A stretch of DNA of 64,000 nt from Sphingobacteriales bacterium 50-39 (GCA_001898505.1 MKTZ01000016.1:62001-126000); one strand, 5' to 3'; shown: positions 36,096 to 45,650, numbered from the stretch's first letter. Numbers and translations: made by a program. The notes: generated from the letters alone by a model not told the origin.

Positions 36096-37418
36096 ATGAA
36101 TCAGCTACCATTAATGCGATCATTGACGGATCGCGACCATCAGGTGATCTGGCACCCTTATACCCAGCACAAGAACAAGTTACCGCCGATCCCTGTGGTA
36201 AAAGGCCGGGACGCCCTTCTGTGGGATGACAAAGGTAATACCTATATAGACGCCATCAGCAGCTGGTGGGTAAGCATCCACGGGCATGGGAACCCATATA
36301 TAGCCCAAAAGATATATGAACAGGCCCTCCGGCTGGAGCATGTCATCTTCACAGGCTTTACCCACGAGCCGGCAGTACTGCTGGCGGAAAGGCTGCTGCC
36401 GTTGTTGCCGGGAACATTCTCCCGGGTATTCTATTCCGACAACGGGTCCACTGCGGTGGAAGTTGCTATCAAAATGGCTATCCAATACTGGAAGAATGTC
36501 CAGAAAACGGGCCTCGAGGATGATGGCCGCACCGGCCGAAAAAAGATATTGGCCCTCCATAATTCCTATCATGGGGACACTTTCGGATCGATGAGCATCA
36601 GCGAACGCAGCGTATTCACTGCGGCATTCCAGGAGTATCTGTTCGAACCTCTTTTTATCGAGGCGCCTTCATCTGAGAATATTGACCGGCTGCGGGACCT
36701 TTTGCGCGATCAGGGCCAGGAGATAGCCTGTTTTATCTACGAACCCCTGTTACAGGGGGCTGGCGGTATGTGCATGTATGAAGCTGCCGCGCTGGATCAG
36801 CTGCTGGAGGCCGCCAAAGAGCAGGGCATCCTGTGTATCGCCGATGAGGTGATGACGGGCTTTGGACGTACGGGGAAATTATTTGCGGGTGACTATCTCC
36901 GGCAGCGGGCAGACATCATTTGTCTCAGCAAAGGCCTCACGGGCGGCACCATGGCTATGGGCGTCACAGCGGCCACGGAAAAGGTCTTCGACGCCTTTCT
37001 CAGCGACGACAGACGGAAGACCCTTTTTCACGGGCATTCCTTTACCGCCAATCCCCTGGCCTGCACGGCCGCGCTGGCCAGCCTGGACCTGCTGCAGGAG
37101 GAGGGCTGTGACAGACGTCTCCGGCGTATCAATGAACAGCACTCAGCCTTTGCCGGCAAATTGAGGCAATACCCCATCGTCCGCCATGTGCGTGTACTGG
37201 GTACCGTCATTGCCTTCGAGATCAGCGTGGGTGAGGACGGCTATATCAACCCCGCAGGGCTGGACCTGACCCAAAGAGCCCTGGAAAAGGGCATCTATCT
37301 GCGGCCATTGGGCAATACCGTATATATTATGCCTCCTTATTGCATTACCGAAAAAGAAATGGACCAGGTATATACATTCCTGGTCCAATACATTGAGGGC
37401 AAAACTGCCAGTCGTTAG
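36096..37418 (+). CDS. bioA: adenosylmethionine-8-amino-7-oxononanoate aminotransferase
   Basis: A 440-residue class III PLP aminotransferase for the DAPA step of biotin synthesis, using S-adenosylmethionine as amino donor. IWHPYTQHKNKLPPIPVVKG at the N-terminus is the BioA signature, SWWVSIHGHG is the substrate-binding segment, GSTAVEVAIKMAIQYW follows, and the PLP lysine is Lys279 in CLSKGLTGG. Other biotin genes are not in the window. It overlaps the convergent DUF2911 gene by 4 bp. Confidence 0.96.
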   Translation: MNQLPLMRSLTDRDHQVIWHPYTQHKNKLPPIPVVKGRDALLWDDKGNTYIDAISSWWVSIHGHGNPYIAQKIYEQALRLEHVIFTGFTHEPAVLLAERLLPLLPGTFSRVFYSDNGSTAVEVAIKMAIQYWKNVQKTGLEDDGRTGRKKILALHNSYHGDTFGSMSISERSVFTAAFQEYLFEPLFIEAPSSENIDRLRDLLRDQGQEIACFIYEPLLQGAGGMCMYEAAALDQLLEAAKEQGILCIADEVMTGFGRTGKLFAGDYLRQRADIICLSKGLTGGTMAMGVTAATEKVFDAFLSDDRRKTLFHGHSFTANPLACTAALASLDLLQEEGCDRRLRRINEQHSAFAGKLRQYPIVRHVRVLGTVIAFEISVGEDGYINPAGLDLTQRALEKGIYLRPLGNTVYIMPPYCITEKEMDQVYTFLVQYIEGKTASR

Positions 37419-37921
37419 CTCTTTACGGGGATGACAGCCCTGGTCTTGTCCCATTCGATGCCGATCTCGGTGGGGGTAGGCTTGATGGTAAACTGCTCGA
37501 CAGTGTTGCTAAGCTTGGTCACGGGCACATCCACCTGCAGAACATCCTTGTCCTTGTTCTTCTCGTAGTCGTAGGCGCCCCATTGCTTGTGATTGCTGTT
37601 GAGAATAATGGTCCATTTGGTTTCGGTAGGGATGGCAAACATGGCATAGGTCCCGGCCTTGATGGGCTTGCCGCCAAAAGTGGCGTCCTTGTCAAAAGTG
37701 ATCGTGGTGTTCTCGTCGGCGCCCAGGCGGTACACCTTTCCGTATGGCACCAGCGCACCATAGATGTCCCGGCCTTTTTTAGACGGACGGCCGTAGGTGA
37801 TCGTAATGTTCTTTGTCTTTACAGTGTCATGCGGACTGTTCGGATGAGTGGGCTGCGCATAGGAAGCGGTAGCAGCGAAAAGAAAGGCAAACAAAGCCAG
37901 AAGAGCGGTTCTTACTTGCAT
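37415..37921 (-). CDS. exported DUF2911 protein
   Basis: A 168-residue protein with a signal peptide (MQVRTALLALFAFLFAATASYAQ). The DUF2911 signatures are present: YGRPSKKGRDIYGALVPYGKVYRLGADENT and FGGKPIKAGTYAMFAIP. Function unknown; the fold is thought to be a beta-sandwich. It is the last gene of a minus-strand row (sppA, permease, SRPBCC, DUF2911) and 20 bp after the SRPBCC gene. Confidence 0.88.
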   Translation of the reverse strand: MQVRTALLALFAFLFAATASYAQPTHPNSPHDTVKTKNITITYGRPSKKGRDIYGALVPYGKVYRLGADENTTITFDKDATFGGKPIKAGTYAMFAIPTETKWTIILNSNHKQWGAYDYEKNKDKDVLQVDVPVTKLSNTVEQFTIKPTPTEIGIEWDKTRAVIPVKS

Positions 37922-37941
37922 AGGTTTTATTTTTTAAAAAG

Positions 37942-38457
37942 TTAAGGCGACTTCTCAAGATATTGTTTCAGATCAGATAAGGATCCTTCCATCACGGGGC
38001 CGAAATTCCTGTCATATACGAGTATCCCTAATTTTTCCCAGGGGTACCACCGGAAATGAAAATCGAACCAGGATTGTACCGTAATGCTATCCCCCCCGTT
38101 CTGCAATATATTAAATCCCCCCTCAAAATGCTTACCGTTCGACAAAATCCAGTCCAGCGCTATGGAATCCGGGGTAGCCCCCATAACGGTCAGCCTGAGC
38201 TGATCCGAATGCAAAAAAGCCCCCACGCCGGTGGACGGCGTAGAGAACGACCGATTTGTCAGAGGGGTTGCCGCGATGAACCTGTTCCAATGCTCCCATT
38301 GATGAAGATCGCCGATGGCGGCATCGATCTTCTCCCTGCGGGCGGCCACGTTAATGGCGCGGGACATGCGCAGCCGGGACGGAAAAAGGAGAGAAAGAGC
38401 TGTCAATACTCCAAAAAGCACCAGGACGCTGATAAAAAGAAACTTTATGATGCGCAT
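37942..38457 (-). CDS. SRPBCC (START-like) family protein
   Basis: A 171-residue protein with an N-terminal hydrophobic helix (IIKFLFISVLVLFGVLTALSLLF) and a START-like cavity fold (NVAARREKIDAAIGDLHQWEHW at about 40-60). The ligand is unknown. It lies 1 bp from the ABC permease gene and 20 bp from the DUF2911 gene, so all are probably one transcript. A role in membrane or lipid homeostasis would fit SppA next door but is only inferred. Confidence 0.75.
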   Translation of the reverse strand: MRIIKFLFISVLVLFGVLTALSLLFPSRLRMSRAINVAARREKIDAAIGDLHQWEHWNRFIAATPLTNRSFSTPSTGVGAFLHSDQLRLTVMGATPDSIALDWILSNGKHFEGGFNILQNGGDSITVQSWFDFHFRWYPWEKLGILVYDRNFGPVMEGSLSDLKQYLEKSP

Positions 38458-38458
38458 A

Positions 38459-39565
38459 TTATTCCCATTTAAATACTCTTATAGCAACGGCATATACGGC
38501 AATGCCCCAGAGAGCCAGTATACCCAGCTGTTTGCCGCAATCGGTGAGATGAGCGCCTTCGAAGGCAATATTACGCATGGCGTCATTGAGCTGTTTGAGG
38601 GGCAATACCTCGCATATTTTCTGAAGCCAGGCGGGGAAAGCTTCTGTCGAAAAAAAAGTGCCTCCCAGCAGGAACTGCGGGAGAGTGAACAGGTTGGCGA
38701 ACGGTGGGATGGTGCTTTCGCTCCTGGCTGTGCTGCTGATGATAAACCCAAAACCCATGAACACGATCAGCCCGAACAGGCTAAGGATCAGCATCTCTAT
38801 GAAAGTGATCCATCCATGCACAAGGGTGAAATGAAAGGCATACTTCCCGATGACGATGATGACGACAGCCGTGATCAGCTGGAAAAGCACCCTGGCCAGG
38901 CCTTCTCCTAATATAATATATTTCTTACTGATAGGCGTAGCATAAAACCGCTTCAGCACCAGCTGCTGACGAAGGCTGAAAAAGAGAAAGGCCACGCCAA
39001 AGACGGCCGCGCTCAAAAGAGAAAAGCCCAGCATGCCGGGCAGGATAAAGTCGATCATGGCATATTTCCTGCCGGTGATCATCGGCAGCTCGTCAACGCT
39101 GATGGGCCGGTATTGAGGGGGGATATTTTCCTGCTCTGCCTGCTGGATCACCTGCGACAAAGCCATCTTTACGATGGGATATTTATCCCCGCTGGCCGAG
39201 GAGGTCAATAAATGCAAATGATATTGTTTAAAACCCATCGCGGATACTCCCGAGTCGATGGAAAGCACGGCCCCGATCCTGCCTTTTTCCAGGTCCCGGT
39301 GAATGGATAGAGAATCTTTATCTTTTGACAGCTGCACGATCTTTGTGGACAGGAGTCCCTGTATCAGCTTATTGGAAGTATCCGCCCTGTTAGCCAATGC
39401 CACATTGACCACAGGCCCACCTCCATTAATAAACCCAAAAACCAAAATGAATACAAGAGGGAAGCCGAAACTAAAGGCGACACTGGCGGGGTTCCTGAAG
39501 ATGGACTTTAAACTCCCCTTGGTAATGGCCAGCATTGCTCTCAGCTGGTTATATTTTTCTGCCAT
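38459..39565 (-). CDS. ABC-2 type transporter permease
   Basis: A 368-residue permease from the ATG at 39565; the frame begins at 39592, but MAEKYNQLRAMLAITKGSLK is the more family-like start. It has one N-terminal helix, a large periplasmic loop (about 55-190), and five or six C-terminal helices with FGFIISSTARSESTIPPFANLF. It should export a substrate together with an ATPase. No ATPase gene is nearby, so the partner is encoded elsewhere or is shared. It is 1 bp from the SRPBCC gene. Confidence 0.85.
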   Translation of the reverse strand: MAEKYNQLRAMLAITKGSLKSIFRNPASVAFSFGFPLVFILVFGFINGGGPVVNVALANRADTSNKLIQGLLSTKIVQLSKDKDSLSIHRDLEKGRIGAVLSIDSGVSAMGFKQYHLHLLTSSASGDKYPIVKMALSQVIQQAEQENIPPQYRPISVDELPMITGRKYAMIDFILPGMLGFSLLSAAVFGVAFLFFSLRQQLVLKRFYATPISKKYIILGEGLARVLFQLITAVVIIVIGKYAFHFTLVHGWITFIEMLILSLFGLIVFMGFGFIISSTARSESTIPPFANLFTLPQFLLGGTFFSTEAFPAWLQKICEVLPLKQLNDAMRNIAFEGAHLTDCGKQLGILALWGIAVYAVAIRVFKWE

Positions 39566-39606
39566 AGCGCGAAGGTCGGGAAATTTGTGCAACCCGCAGG
39601 CCGCGA

Positions 39607-41364
39607 TTATTCGATCGTAAGATCAAATGGAAGTTTTGCCTGGCTGACGCCTACCATAGACTTCGCCTTTTTTATAATGGACCAGGTCTTGTAACCATCC
39701 TCTCCCAGCTGTTCTTGCATGGCCTTGGAGCTCATCGAGTGCTTGTATCCGCCCAGCAGCTGATCCAAAAGACTTTTTGGTTCGGGATACTCGCGCAGGC
39801 TGTAGTCGCTGGTTTTGGCCATACGGGCAGCGCAGTCGATGGCGTCCTGCAGCGTACCGATACGGTCTACCAACCCCAGCCCAAGCGCCCTGGCGCCACT
39901 CCATACCCTCCCCTGTCCTATGCTGTCCACATATTCGATGGTACGGTGACGGCCATCCGCCACACGGGTCTTGAAATCGAGATAGGTGCTGTCTACATCA
40001 TTCTGCAGACGCTGCCGCTGAAAAGGCGTCAATGGCTTGGTGATCGTCAGTGGATCGGCTTCGGGCGCCGTCTTGACCCCGTCAAAAGTGACCCCCAGCT
40101 TGTTGTTAAAGAAATTCTTGAGATTGGGGACTACGATGAATACCCCAATGGAGCCGGTGATGGTCCCTGGCATGGCAAATACGCTGTCGGCATGGCAGGA
40201 AAAATAATAGGCTCCTGAGGCGGCCACATCTCCAAAGCTGATCACGACGGGCTTGCCCTCCTTTCTTGCCAGGCTCACCTCCCTCCATATATTTTCGCTG
40301 GCCAGCGAGCTGCCGCCGCCGGAATTGACACGTATGACGATGGCCTTGATATTCTTGTCAAAGCGGGCTTTGCGGATAAGCCAGCGATACGTGTCGGAGC
40401 CTATCTCGCTTTTCTCCCCTTTCCCGTCCACTATATCTCCTTCCGCATAGATAAGGCTGATCCTGTCCTTGCCCGTCACCTTATAATCCACCGCCCTGGC
40501 ATATTTGCCGATGGGGACAAAATTGATCATATCGTGCTTGTCTACCTGCAATTTCCGCCGGAGCTCATCCTTCACCTCATCGTCGTACCGGAGACCATCG
40601 ATCAGCTTATAGGCGACGGCATCCTCCGGACGCTGGACCAGGTGTTCGTTGACACACCGACGCAGCTGGGTTGTATCCAGGTCGCGTTCTTTTGCGGTAG
40701 AATACAACAGACGGTCGTAAAAGTCATTCAGCAGCGCGGTGAGCTGCAGACGGTTGGCATCCGTCATCTTATCTTCCCGCAGGGGTTCGGTAGCGCTCTT
40801 GAACTTGCCCGCATAAAATATCTGAGGCTGGATGTCCAGCTTTTGCAGGGTGCCCTTTAAAAAGGTCATTTCCACGGAAAAACCCCGCCAGTCGATGGAA
40901 CCTTTGGGATTACAATATATCCTATTCGCAACATTGGCTACATAATATGCTTTTTGTGGAATGATTTCCCCATAGGCATAGATAAACTTACCTGTCTTTT
41001 TGAAGTCTATAAGTGCATTGCGAATTTCTTCATTGGTGGCAAAGCCATTGGGGTCTTCCCCGCACTTCAGATAGATGCCTTTGATAGCCGAATCCGCTTT
41101 GGCGTGCCGGACCAGTCTTACCAGGTCATAAAGACCTGGAACGTCATACTGATCTTCCGAGCTCAGACCCGACAGGGGGTTATCCTGCATCTGCTCACGG
41201 ATGGACTGTGTAAGGTCTATAACAAGAACGGATTTTGCATCTATATCCGGTTTTTTCGAGGATACAAGACTGCCAAGCCAGCCAGCCAGGACAAAGACCA
41301 TTAATACGGTAAAAATGACCAACGCCAGCAAAGCCGCTAAAAACGATTTAAAAAAGCCTCCCAT
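39607..41364 (-). CDS. sppA: signal peptide peptidase SppA, 67 kDa type
   Basis: A 585-residue protein with two Ser peptidase repeats, as in the long form. An N-terminal anchor helix (LAALLALVIFTVLMVFVLAGWL) precedes the repeats. The catalytic Lys is in YAGKFKSATEP (about 190-200) and the Ser in GDVAASGAYYFSCHAD (about 375-390). It degrades cleaved signal peptides in the membrane. It is the first gene of the minus-strand row that continues with the permease. Confidence 0.94.
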   Translation of the reverse strand: MGGFFKSFLAALLALVIFTVLMVFVLAGWLGSLVSSKKPDIDAKSVLVIDLTQSIREQMQDNPLSGLSSEDQYDVPGLYDLVRLVRHAKADSAIKGIYLKCGEDPNGFATNEEIRNALIDFKKTGKFIYAYGEIIPQKAYYVANVANRIYCNPKGSIDWRGFSVEMTFLKGTLQKLDIQPQIFYAGKFKSATEPLREDKMTDANRLQLTALLNDFYDRLLYSTAKERDLDTTQLRRCVNEHLVQRPEDAVAYKLIDGLRYDDEVKDELRRKLQVDKHDMINFVPIGKYARAVDYKVTGKDRISLIYAEGDIVDGKGEKSEIGSDTYRWLIRKARFDKNIKAIVIRVNSGGGSSLASENIWREVSLARKEGKPVVISFGDVAASGAYYFSCHADSVFAMPGTITGSIGVFIVVPNLKNFFNNKLGVTFDGVKTAPEADPLTITKPLTPFQRQRLQNDVDSTYLDFKTRVADGRHRTIEYVDSIGQGRVWSGARALGLGLVDRIGTLQDAIDCAARMAKTSDYSLREYPEPKSLLDQLLGGYKHSMSSKAMQEQLGEDGYKTWSIIKKAKSMVGVSQAKLPFDLTIE

Positions 41365-41429
41365 GTATAAGTTTGTTGTGTCCGAGTTTTAAAATTAAAG
41401 ATATTTGGGCCCCCGAAAGTAAGGAATCT

Positions 41430-41909
41430 ATGAACATAGCCTATTTATTGATAGGTGGCAATGAAGGAGACCGGTCAGCTTATTTGCAGGAAACTACCCG
41501 GCGAATCCAGTACCCTGGCAGCAGGCTGCTGCAAGCGTCGTCCATATATGAGACGGCAGCCTGGGGCAAGACCGATCAGGCGGCCTTTCTGAACCAGGCC
41601 CTGGCCCTGGAGACCCCCCTGGATGCCCCTGCGCTGATGAAACGCCTGCTTGCGACAGAAGAAGAGCTGGGGCGGGTGCGTACAGAGCGGTATGGTTCCA
41701 GGACCATCGACATCGATATCCTTTTTTTCAACGAGGACGTCATCCAGCTGCCCTGGCTGACCATTCCTCACCCGGAAGTTGCCCGCCGGCGCTTTGCGCT
41801 CACGCCGCTGGACGAGATCGCACCCGGCTATATACACCCTGTCCTGCATAAGACCATACACAGATTGCTTGCCGAATGCCCGGATCTACTGGAAGTTAAA
41901 AAACTCTGA
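41430..41909 (+). CDS. folK: 7,8-dihydro-6-hydroxymethylpterin pyrophosphokinase
   Basis: A 159-residue protein from the ATG at 41430; the frame begins earlier at 41373 without a Met. The family motifs are visible: LIGGNEGDR (5-14), TAAWGKTDQAAFLNQ (about 45-60) and the ATP-binding RYGSRTIDIDILFF (about 89-102) then IPHPE. It makes the pterin pyrophosphate for folate synthesis. It is followed after 7 bp by the deoxynucleoside kinase gene. Confidence 0.94.
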   Translation: MNIAYLLIGGNEGDRSAYLQETTRRIQYPGSRLLQASSIYETAAWGKTDQAAFLNQALALETPLDAPALMKRLLATEEELGRVRTERYGSRTIDIDILFFNEDVIQLPWLTIPHPEVARRRFALTPLDEIAPGYIHPVLHKTIHRLLAECPDLLEVKKL

Positions 41910-41916
41910 TATAAGG

Positions 41917-42549
41917 ATGAACTATCATTTTATTACGATTGAAGGCAATATCGGTTCCGGCAAGACGACACTGGCCCATATGCTGGCCAAACATTTCAAT
42001 GCGCGTCTGATCCTGGAACAATTTGCGGACAATCCCTTTCTCCCCAAGTTCTATGAGAACCCCGGCCAGTACGCCTTCCCCCTGGAGCTATTCTTTATGG
42101 CGGAGCGGTACAAGCAGCTGAAAGAGCTGATCCATACCAGCGACCTGTTCCAGAGTGTTACCATATCGGATTATCTTTTTACCAAGTGTCTCCTCTTCGC
42201 CAAGGTCAATCTGCCTGAAGAGGAATTCCGGCTTTATCAGAAACTGTTCGAGATCATCCATACGCAGTTGGTAAAACCGGATATCCTTATTTACCTGCAC
42301 GCTCCTGTGAGCCGGCTGCAACGGAATATAAGGAAAAGGAATCGTCCCTATGAACAGGGCATTCCCGATGAATACCTGTTCAATATCCAGGAGGCCTATA
42401 CGAATTATATCCGTCAGCACAATATAAAAACTATCTTCATAGATGTAAGCAACGCAGACTTCCTGAGCAACAGCAAACACCTGCAGGTGGTACTGGATGC
42501 ATTGGACAAAGACCTGGACGAAGGACAACATTATTTTACGCTCCCATGA
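41917..42549 (+). CDS. deoxynucleoside kinase
   Basis: A 210-residue protein from the ATG at 41917, 7 bp after folK; the longer frame starting in folK is rejected. The P-loop is GNIGSGKTT (10-18), followed by EQFADNPFLPKFY and the lid motif RNIRKRNRPYEQ (about 130-141). It phosphorylates deoxynucleosides in the salvage pathway. Which base it prefers (dA/dG or dC) is not clear. Confidence 0.92.
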   Translation: MNYHFITIEGNIGSGKTTLAHMLAKHFNARLILEQFADNPFLPKFYENPGQYAFPLELFFMAERYKQLKELIHTSDLFQSVTISDYLFTKCLLFAKVNLPEEEFRLYQKLFEIIHTQLVKPDILIYLHAPVSRLQRNIRKRNRPYEQGIPDEYLFNIQEAYTNYIRQHNIKTIFIDVSNADFLSNSKHLQVVLDALDKDLDEGQHYFTLP

Positions 42550-42556
42550 TATACGG

Positions 42557-43801
42557 ATGAATCAGGACAACAGACAGACAGCGCTTGATATATTAAAGAT
42601 ACCGGAATACAGGAGTTTTATCATAGCCCGATTTTTCTATGTCATGGCCTTGCGCATGGTGACGACCATCGTAGGATGGCGCATTTATGAGATCACGCAC
42701 AATGCTTTCGCCATCGGCCTCATCGGTCTCAGCGAATTCCTTCCTGCCTTTTGCCTGGCCCTTTATGCCGGACATGTCATCGACAAGAGTGACAAACGGA
42801 GGCTCCTGCTGACCACCACCTGCTGTTATCTGGTTTGTGTGGCGGGCCTTATAACGTTGTCGATCGGCTCCATTATAAACAGTCTGGGCACGCACTGGCT
42901 GCAATGGCTGACCTATACGATCATCTTTATCACGGGTGTGATCCGGGCTTTTGCAGGGCCTACGCTGAATGCCATCGTCGCACAGATAGTACCGCGGGAA
43001 CAACTGCCACCGGCGGTCACGCTCAATACCAGCGCCTTTCTCTTTGCGTCGGTGCTGGGCCACGCCACGGGCGGTCTTCTCATCGCGCATACTACTTATC
43101 TATATTCTTTTATGGCGGTGGGACTTTATGTATGCATCGCGCTGTATTTTCTTTCCGCCATTGCGCCAAAAAAGGTAATGGTGGTGAATTCAGAGAAGAA
43201 GACATGGGACAGTATACTGGACGGGCTTCGCTTTGTCTACAGGACCCGGGAGGTGCTGGGCGCAATGGCGCTGGACCTCTTTGCAGTTCTCTTTGGCGGC
43301 GCTGTGGCCATGATCCCTGTCTATGCGAGGGACATTCTGAAGATCGGGCCGATCGGCTTCGGCTGGCTGAATGCCGCCAGCGACGTGGGGTCTATCTGCA
43401 CCATCCTCTCCATGACATTGCGTCCCCTCCGGCGCAGACAGGGGCTGACCCTGATGTATGCAGTGGCCGGCTTCGGGGTCTGTATCATCGTATTCGGCCT
43501 TTCCCGCTGGTACCTGCTCTCCTACCTGGCCCTGCTGGTCAGCGGGATGCTGGATGGTGTTAGCGTAGTGGTGCGGGGCACTATCCTACAGCTGAAGACA
43601 CCGGATGCCATGCGGGGGCGGGTATCGTCCGTCAATTCCATGTTCATCAATTCAAGCAACGAGCTGGGGCAGTTTGAGAGTGGTGTAATGGCCCGTCTGC
43701 TGGGAGTCGTGCCTTCCGTCGTCTTTGGCGGCTGTATGACCATCGGGGTAGTTGTGTTCACCTGGTTCAAGGCGCCTAACCTCCGGAAGATGGAATATTA
43801 A
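42557..43801 (+). CDS. MFS transporter (EntS/MFS_3-like)
   Basis: A 414-residue protein from the ATG at 42557; the frame opens earlier inside the kinase gene. About 12 helices are visible, with the family's GLIGLSEFLPAFCLALYAGHVIDKSDKRRLLL segment at the cytoplasmic loop between helices 2 and 3. Relatives export siderophores or drugs. The substrate is unknown. It is the third gene of the folK row. Confidence 0.88.
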   Translation: MNQDNRQTALDILKIPEYRSFIIARFFYVMALRMVTTIVGWRIYEITHNAFAIGLIGLSEFLPAFCLALYAGHVIDKSDKRRLLLTTTCCYLVCVAGLITLSIGSIINSLGTHWLQWLTYTIIFITGVIRAFAGPTLNAIVAQIVPREQLPPAVTLNTSAFLFASVLGHATGGLLIAHTTYLYSFMAVGLYVCIALYFLSAIAPKKVMVVNSEKKTWDSILDGLRFVYRTREVLGAMALDLFAVLFGGAVAMIPVYARDILKIGPIGFGWLNAASDVGSICTILSMTLRPLRRRQGLTLMYAVAGFGVCIIVFGLSRWYLLSYLALLVSGMLDGVSVVVRGTILQLKTPDAMRGRVSSVNSMFINSSNELGQFESGVMARLLGVVPSVVFGGCMTIGVVVFTWFKAPNLRKMEY

Positions 43802-43827
43802 CCTCCTACCCTGGAAATATCGATTGG

Positions 43828-44313
43828 CTATCCCGGCAATGCGGCGCTCAGCCTTTCCAGGACAAAATAGACGATGGGACAGAACGTGGAGTTCTTCTGG
43901 GTGATAGCGGGTCTTTTTATCAATACATCCTCATCCGTATAAGGGAATCGCTCGCAATCAGAAGGGCGCACCTCGTAAATGCTGCAATAATTATCCTGTC
44001 CGAGAAAAGGGCAGGGGGTCGTCTTTACCACATAATCCCCGTCTTCGTCCAAGCGCAGATAGGTATCGATAAACTCGCTCTCCTTCATGCGCAAATGCCG
44101 GGCAATGCGTTTGATATCGGGGGTCTTGAACCGGGGTGAATAGCTTTTGCAGCAATTGGCGCATTGCAGACAGTCTATTTTTTGGAATGCTTCTTCATGC
44201 AATTCCGGTAGCAGGGGCAATATCTTATTCTTATCGGCACGTTGAAGCAGACGCCGGTAGTCTTTCTGACGAGCCGCGGACTTTTTTTCCCAATTATGTA
44301 ACAAATCGCTCAT
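43828..44313 (-). CDS. YkgJ-family cysteine cluster protein
   Basis: A 161-residue protein from the ATG at 44313; an upstream in-frame ATG at 44325 adds four residues. The cysteine motifs are CLQCANCC and, further on, CPFLGQDNYCSIYEVRPSDCERFPY, which resemble the Fe-S or Zn-binding pattern of the YkgJ family. Function unknown. It is convergent with the MFS transporter and divergent from the second sterol desaturase. Confidence 0.85.
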   Translation of the reverse strand: MSDLLHNWEKKSAARQKDYRRLLQRADKNKILPLLPELHEEAFQKIDCLQCANCCKSYSPRFKTPDIKRIARHLRMKESEFIDTYLRLDEDGDYVVKTTPCPFLGQDNYCSIYEVRPSDCERFPYTDEDVLIKRPAITQKNSTFCPIVYFVLERLSAALPG

Positions 44314-44385
44314 ATATGAGTCCAATAGTAGTTGTTTAACAACTATATACTACAAATTTCTGATTTTTCGTTTACTTTTATCATT

Positions 44386-45357
44386 GTGGAAAACCTGAAA
44401 GAACAAATATTATTGCTGGTCTCTACCCCATTGTATCTCATAATCATCGGTGTGGAAGTGTTGTTGACCAACTACGGACATCGCGGACATTCGCACCACG
44501 GGCGCAAGGGTGGCGCCCAGCGGCTCAAAACTTATACCTGGAAGGATACATTTACCAACCTTTACCTGATGCTGCTAAATGGAGGTATCGATCTCCTGTT
44601 CCGGGCTACCTATCTGATAGTCCTGGATGTATGCTACCGGCATCACTGGATATCCATCACCAGTGTCTTCTCTTATTGGTTCCTCTTGCTGTTGGCGGAA
44701 GATTTTCTCTATTACTGGCTGCACCGGTGGGATCATGAGATACGTCTTTTTTGGGCAGTCCATGTCACACACCATTCCTCCGAGCACATGAATTTTACGG
44801 TGGGCTTCCGAAGCTCTGTCTTTCAGCCTTTGTATCGTTTTGTCTATTTCATTCCGTTGGCTTACCTGGGCTTTAAGCCCCTCGATATCATCTTCATGTA
44901 TTCCCTGACCCAAATTTGGGGGATCTTTGTACATACCGAGCTGATAGGTAAAATGGGCTGGCTTGAATATATATTGGTAACGCCTTCCCATCACAGGGTA
45001 CATCATGCTTCCAATCCTCGCTACCTGGATAAGAACATGGGGATGTTCCTTATCATATGGGATCAGCTTTTCGGGACCTACCAGCCTGAGCTGCCTGAAG
45101 AAGAATACCAACCCGTTAAATACGGGCTCACCAAACAGCCCGAAAAAACGGACCCGGTCAATATCATCTTTCACGAATGGAATAGCATCGGCAAAGATCT
45201 TTCCCGTAAGGACATCGGCTGGAAAGAGAAATGGTATTATTTGTTTGGCCCTCCGGGATGGAGTCATGACGGCAGCAGACAAACCAGCGATCAAATGCGG
45301 GAAACCGAAGCTGGTACTGACAGGAAACCGCAACAGCAGGAGTCTTTTTTAATTTAG
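44386..45357 (+). CDS. sterol desaturase / fatty acid hydroxylase superfamily protein
   Basis: A 323-residue membrane protein from a GTG at 44386 (VENLKEQILLLV); the frame opens with a TTG at 44332. The di-iron ligands are HRWDHE (about 121-126), HVTHHSSEH (about 132-140) and HHRVHHAS (about 202-209). The second box and the C-terminal tail FGPPGWSHDGSR parallel the 5.0-kb protein, but the rest is longer. The substrate is unknown. Confidence 0.88.
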   Translation: MENLKEQILLLVSTPLYLIIIGVEVLLTNYGHRGHSHHGRKGGAQRLKTYTWKDTFTNLYLMLLNGGIDLLFRATYLIVLDVCYRHHWISITSVFSYWFLLLLAEDFLYYWLHRWDHEIRLFWAVHVTHHSSEHMNFTVGFRSSVFQPLYRFVYFIPLAYLGFKPLDIIFMYSLTQIWGIFVHTELIGKMGWLEYILVTPSHHRVHHASNPRYLDKNMGMFLIIWDQLFGTYQPELPEEEYQPVKYGLTKQPEKTDPVNIIFHEWNSIGKDLSRKDIGWKEKWYYLFGPPGWSHDGSRQTSDQMRETEAGTDRKPQQQESFLI

Positions 45358-45480
45358 TTTTAATTGTTACCAACACAGCTTACCATCTTTCCGGATTAAT
45401 TTTACGTTAGCATTTAGTTCATGCTTACTCACAGCAATAAGTTTTAGCATTAAGTTTTAGGGTTTAGGGGTTTTTAAAGA

Positions 45481-45526
45481 AAAAGGTCGGCCTCCCGTTC
45501 GTTTCAACATACGGGGCGACCTTTTT
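45481..45526. terminator. strong intrinsic terminator
   Basis: AAAAGGTCG (45481-45489) pairs with CGACCTTTTT (45517-45526), and CCCGT with ACGGG inside. It ends the sterol desaturase transcript and, with A and T runs on both sides, could act in both directions. Confidence 0.85.
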
Positions 45527-45532
45527 CAGTTT

Positions 45533-45566
45533 CGAATGTCTGGGAACGACCATGGGTCGTTCCAAA
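45533..45566 (-). repeat. paired-hairpin repeat, copy 3 (partial)
   Basis: GGAACGACC (45543-45551) and GGTCGTTCC (45555-45563) form a perfect stem around ATG. On the minus strand, CAGACATTCG follows, matching the CAGACATT tail of copies 2 and 5. The middle GTCC-GAA-GGAC hairpin is missing, so this is a shortened member. Confidence 0.55.
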
Positions 45567-45650
45567 GATGCGTAACCCCCAGATAATCACCATTTATCCA
45601 CCAGATAGGCCGGCCAGGCCCAAATCCGCTGTTTTCTCCCGTAAGGGCCG

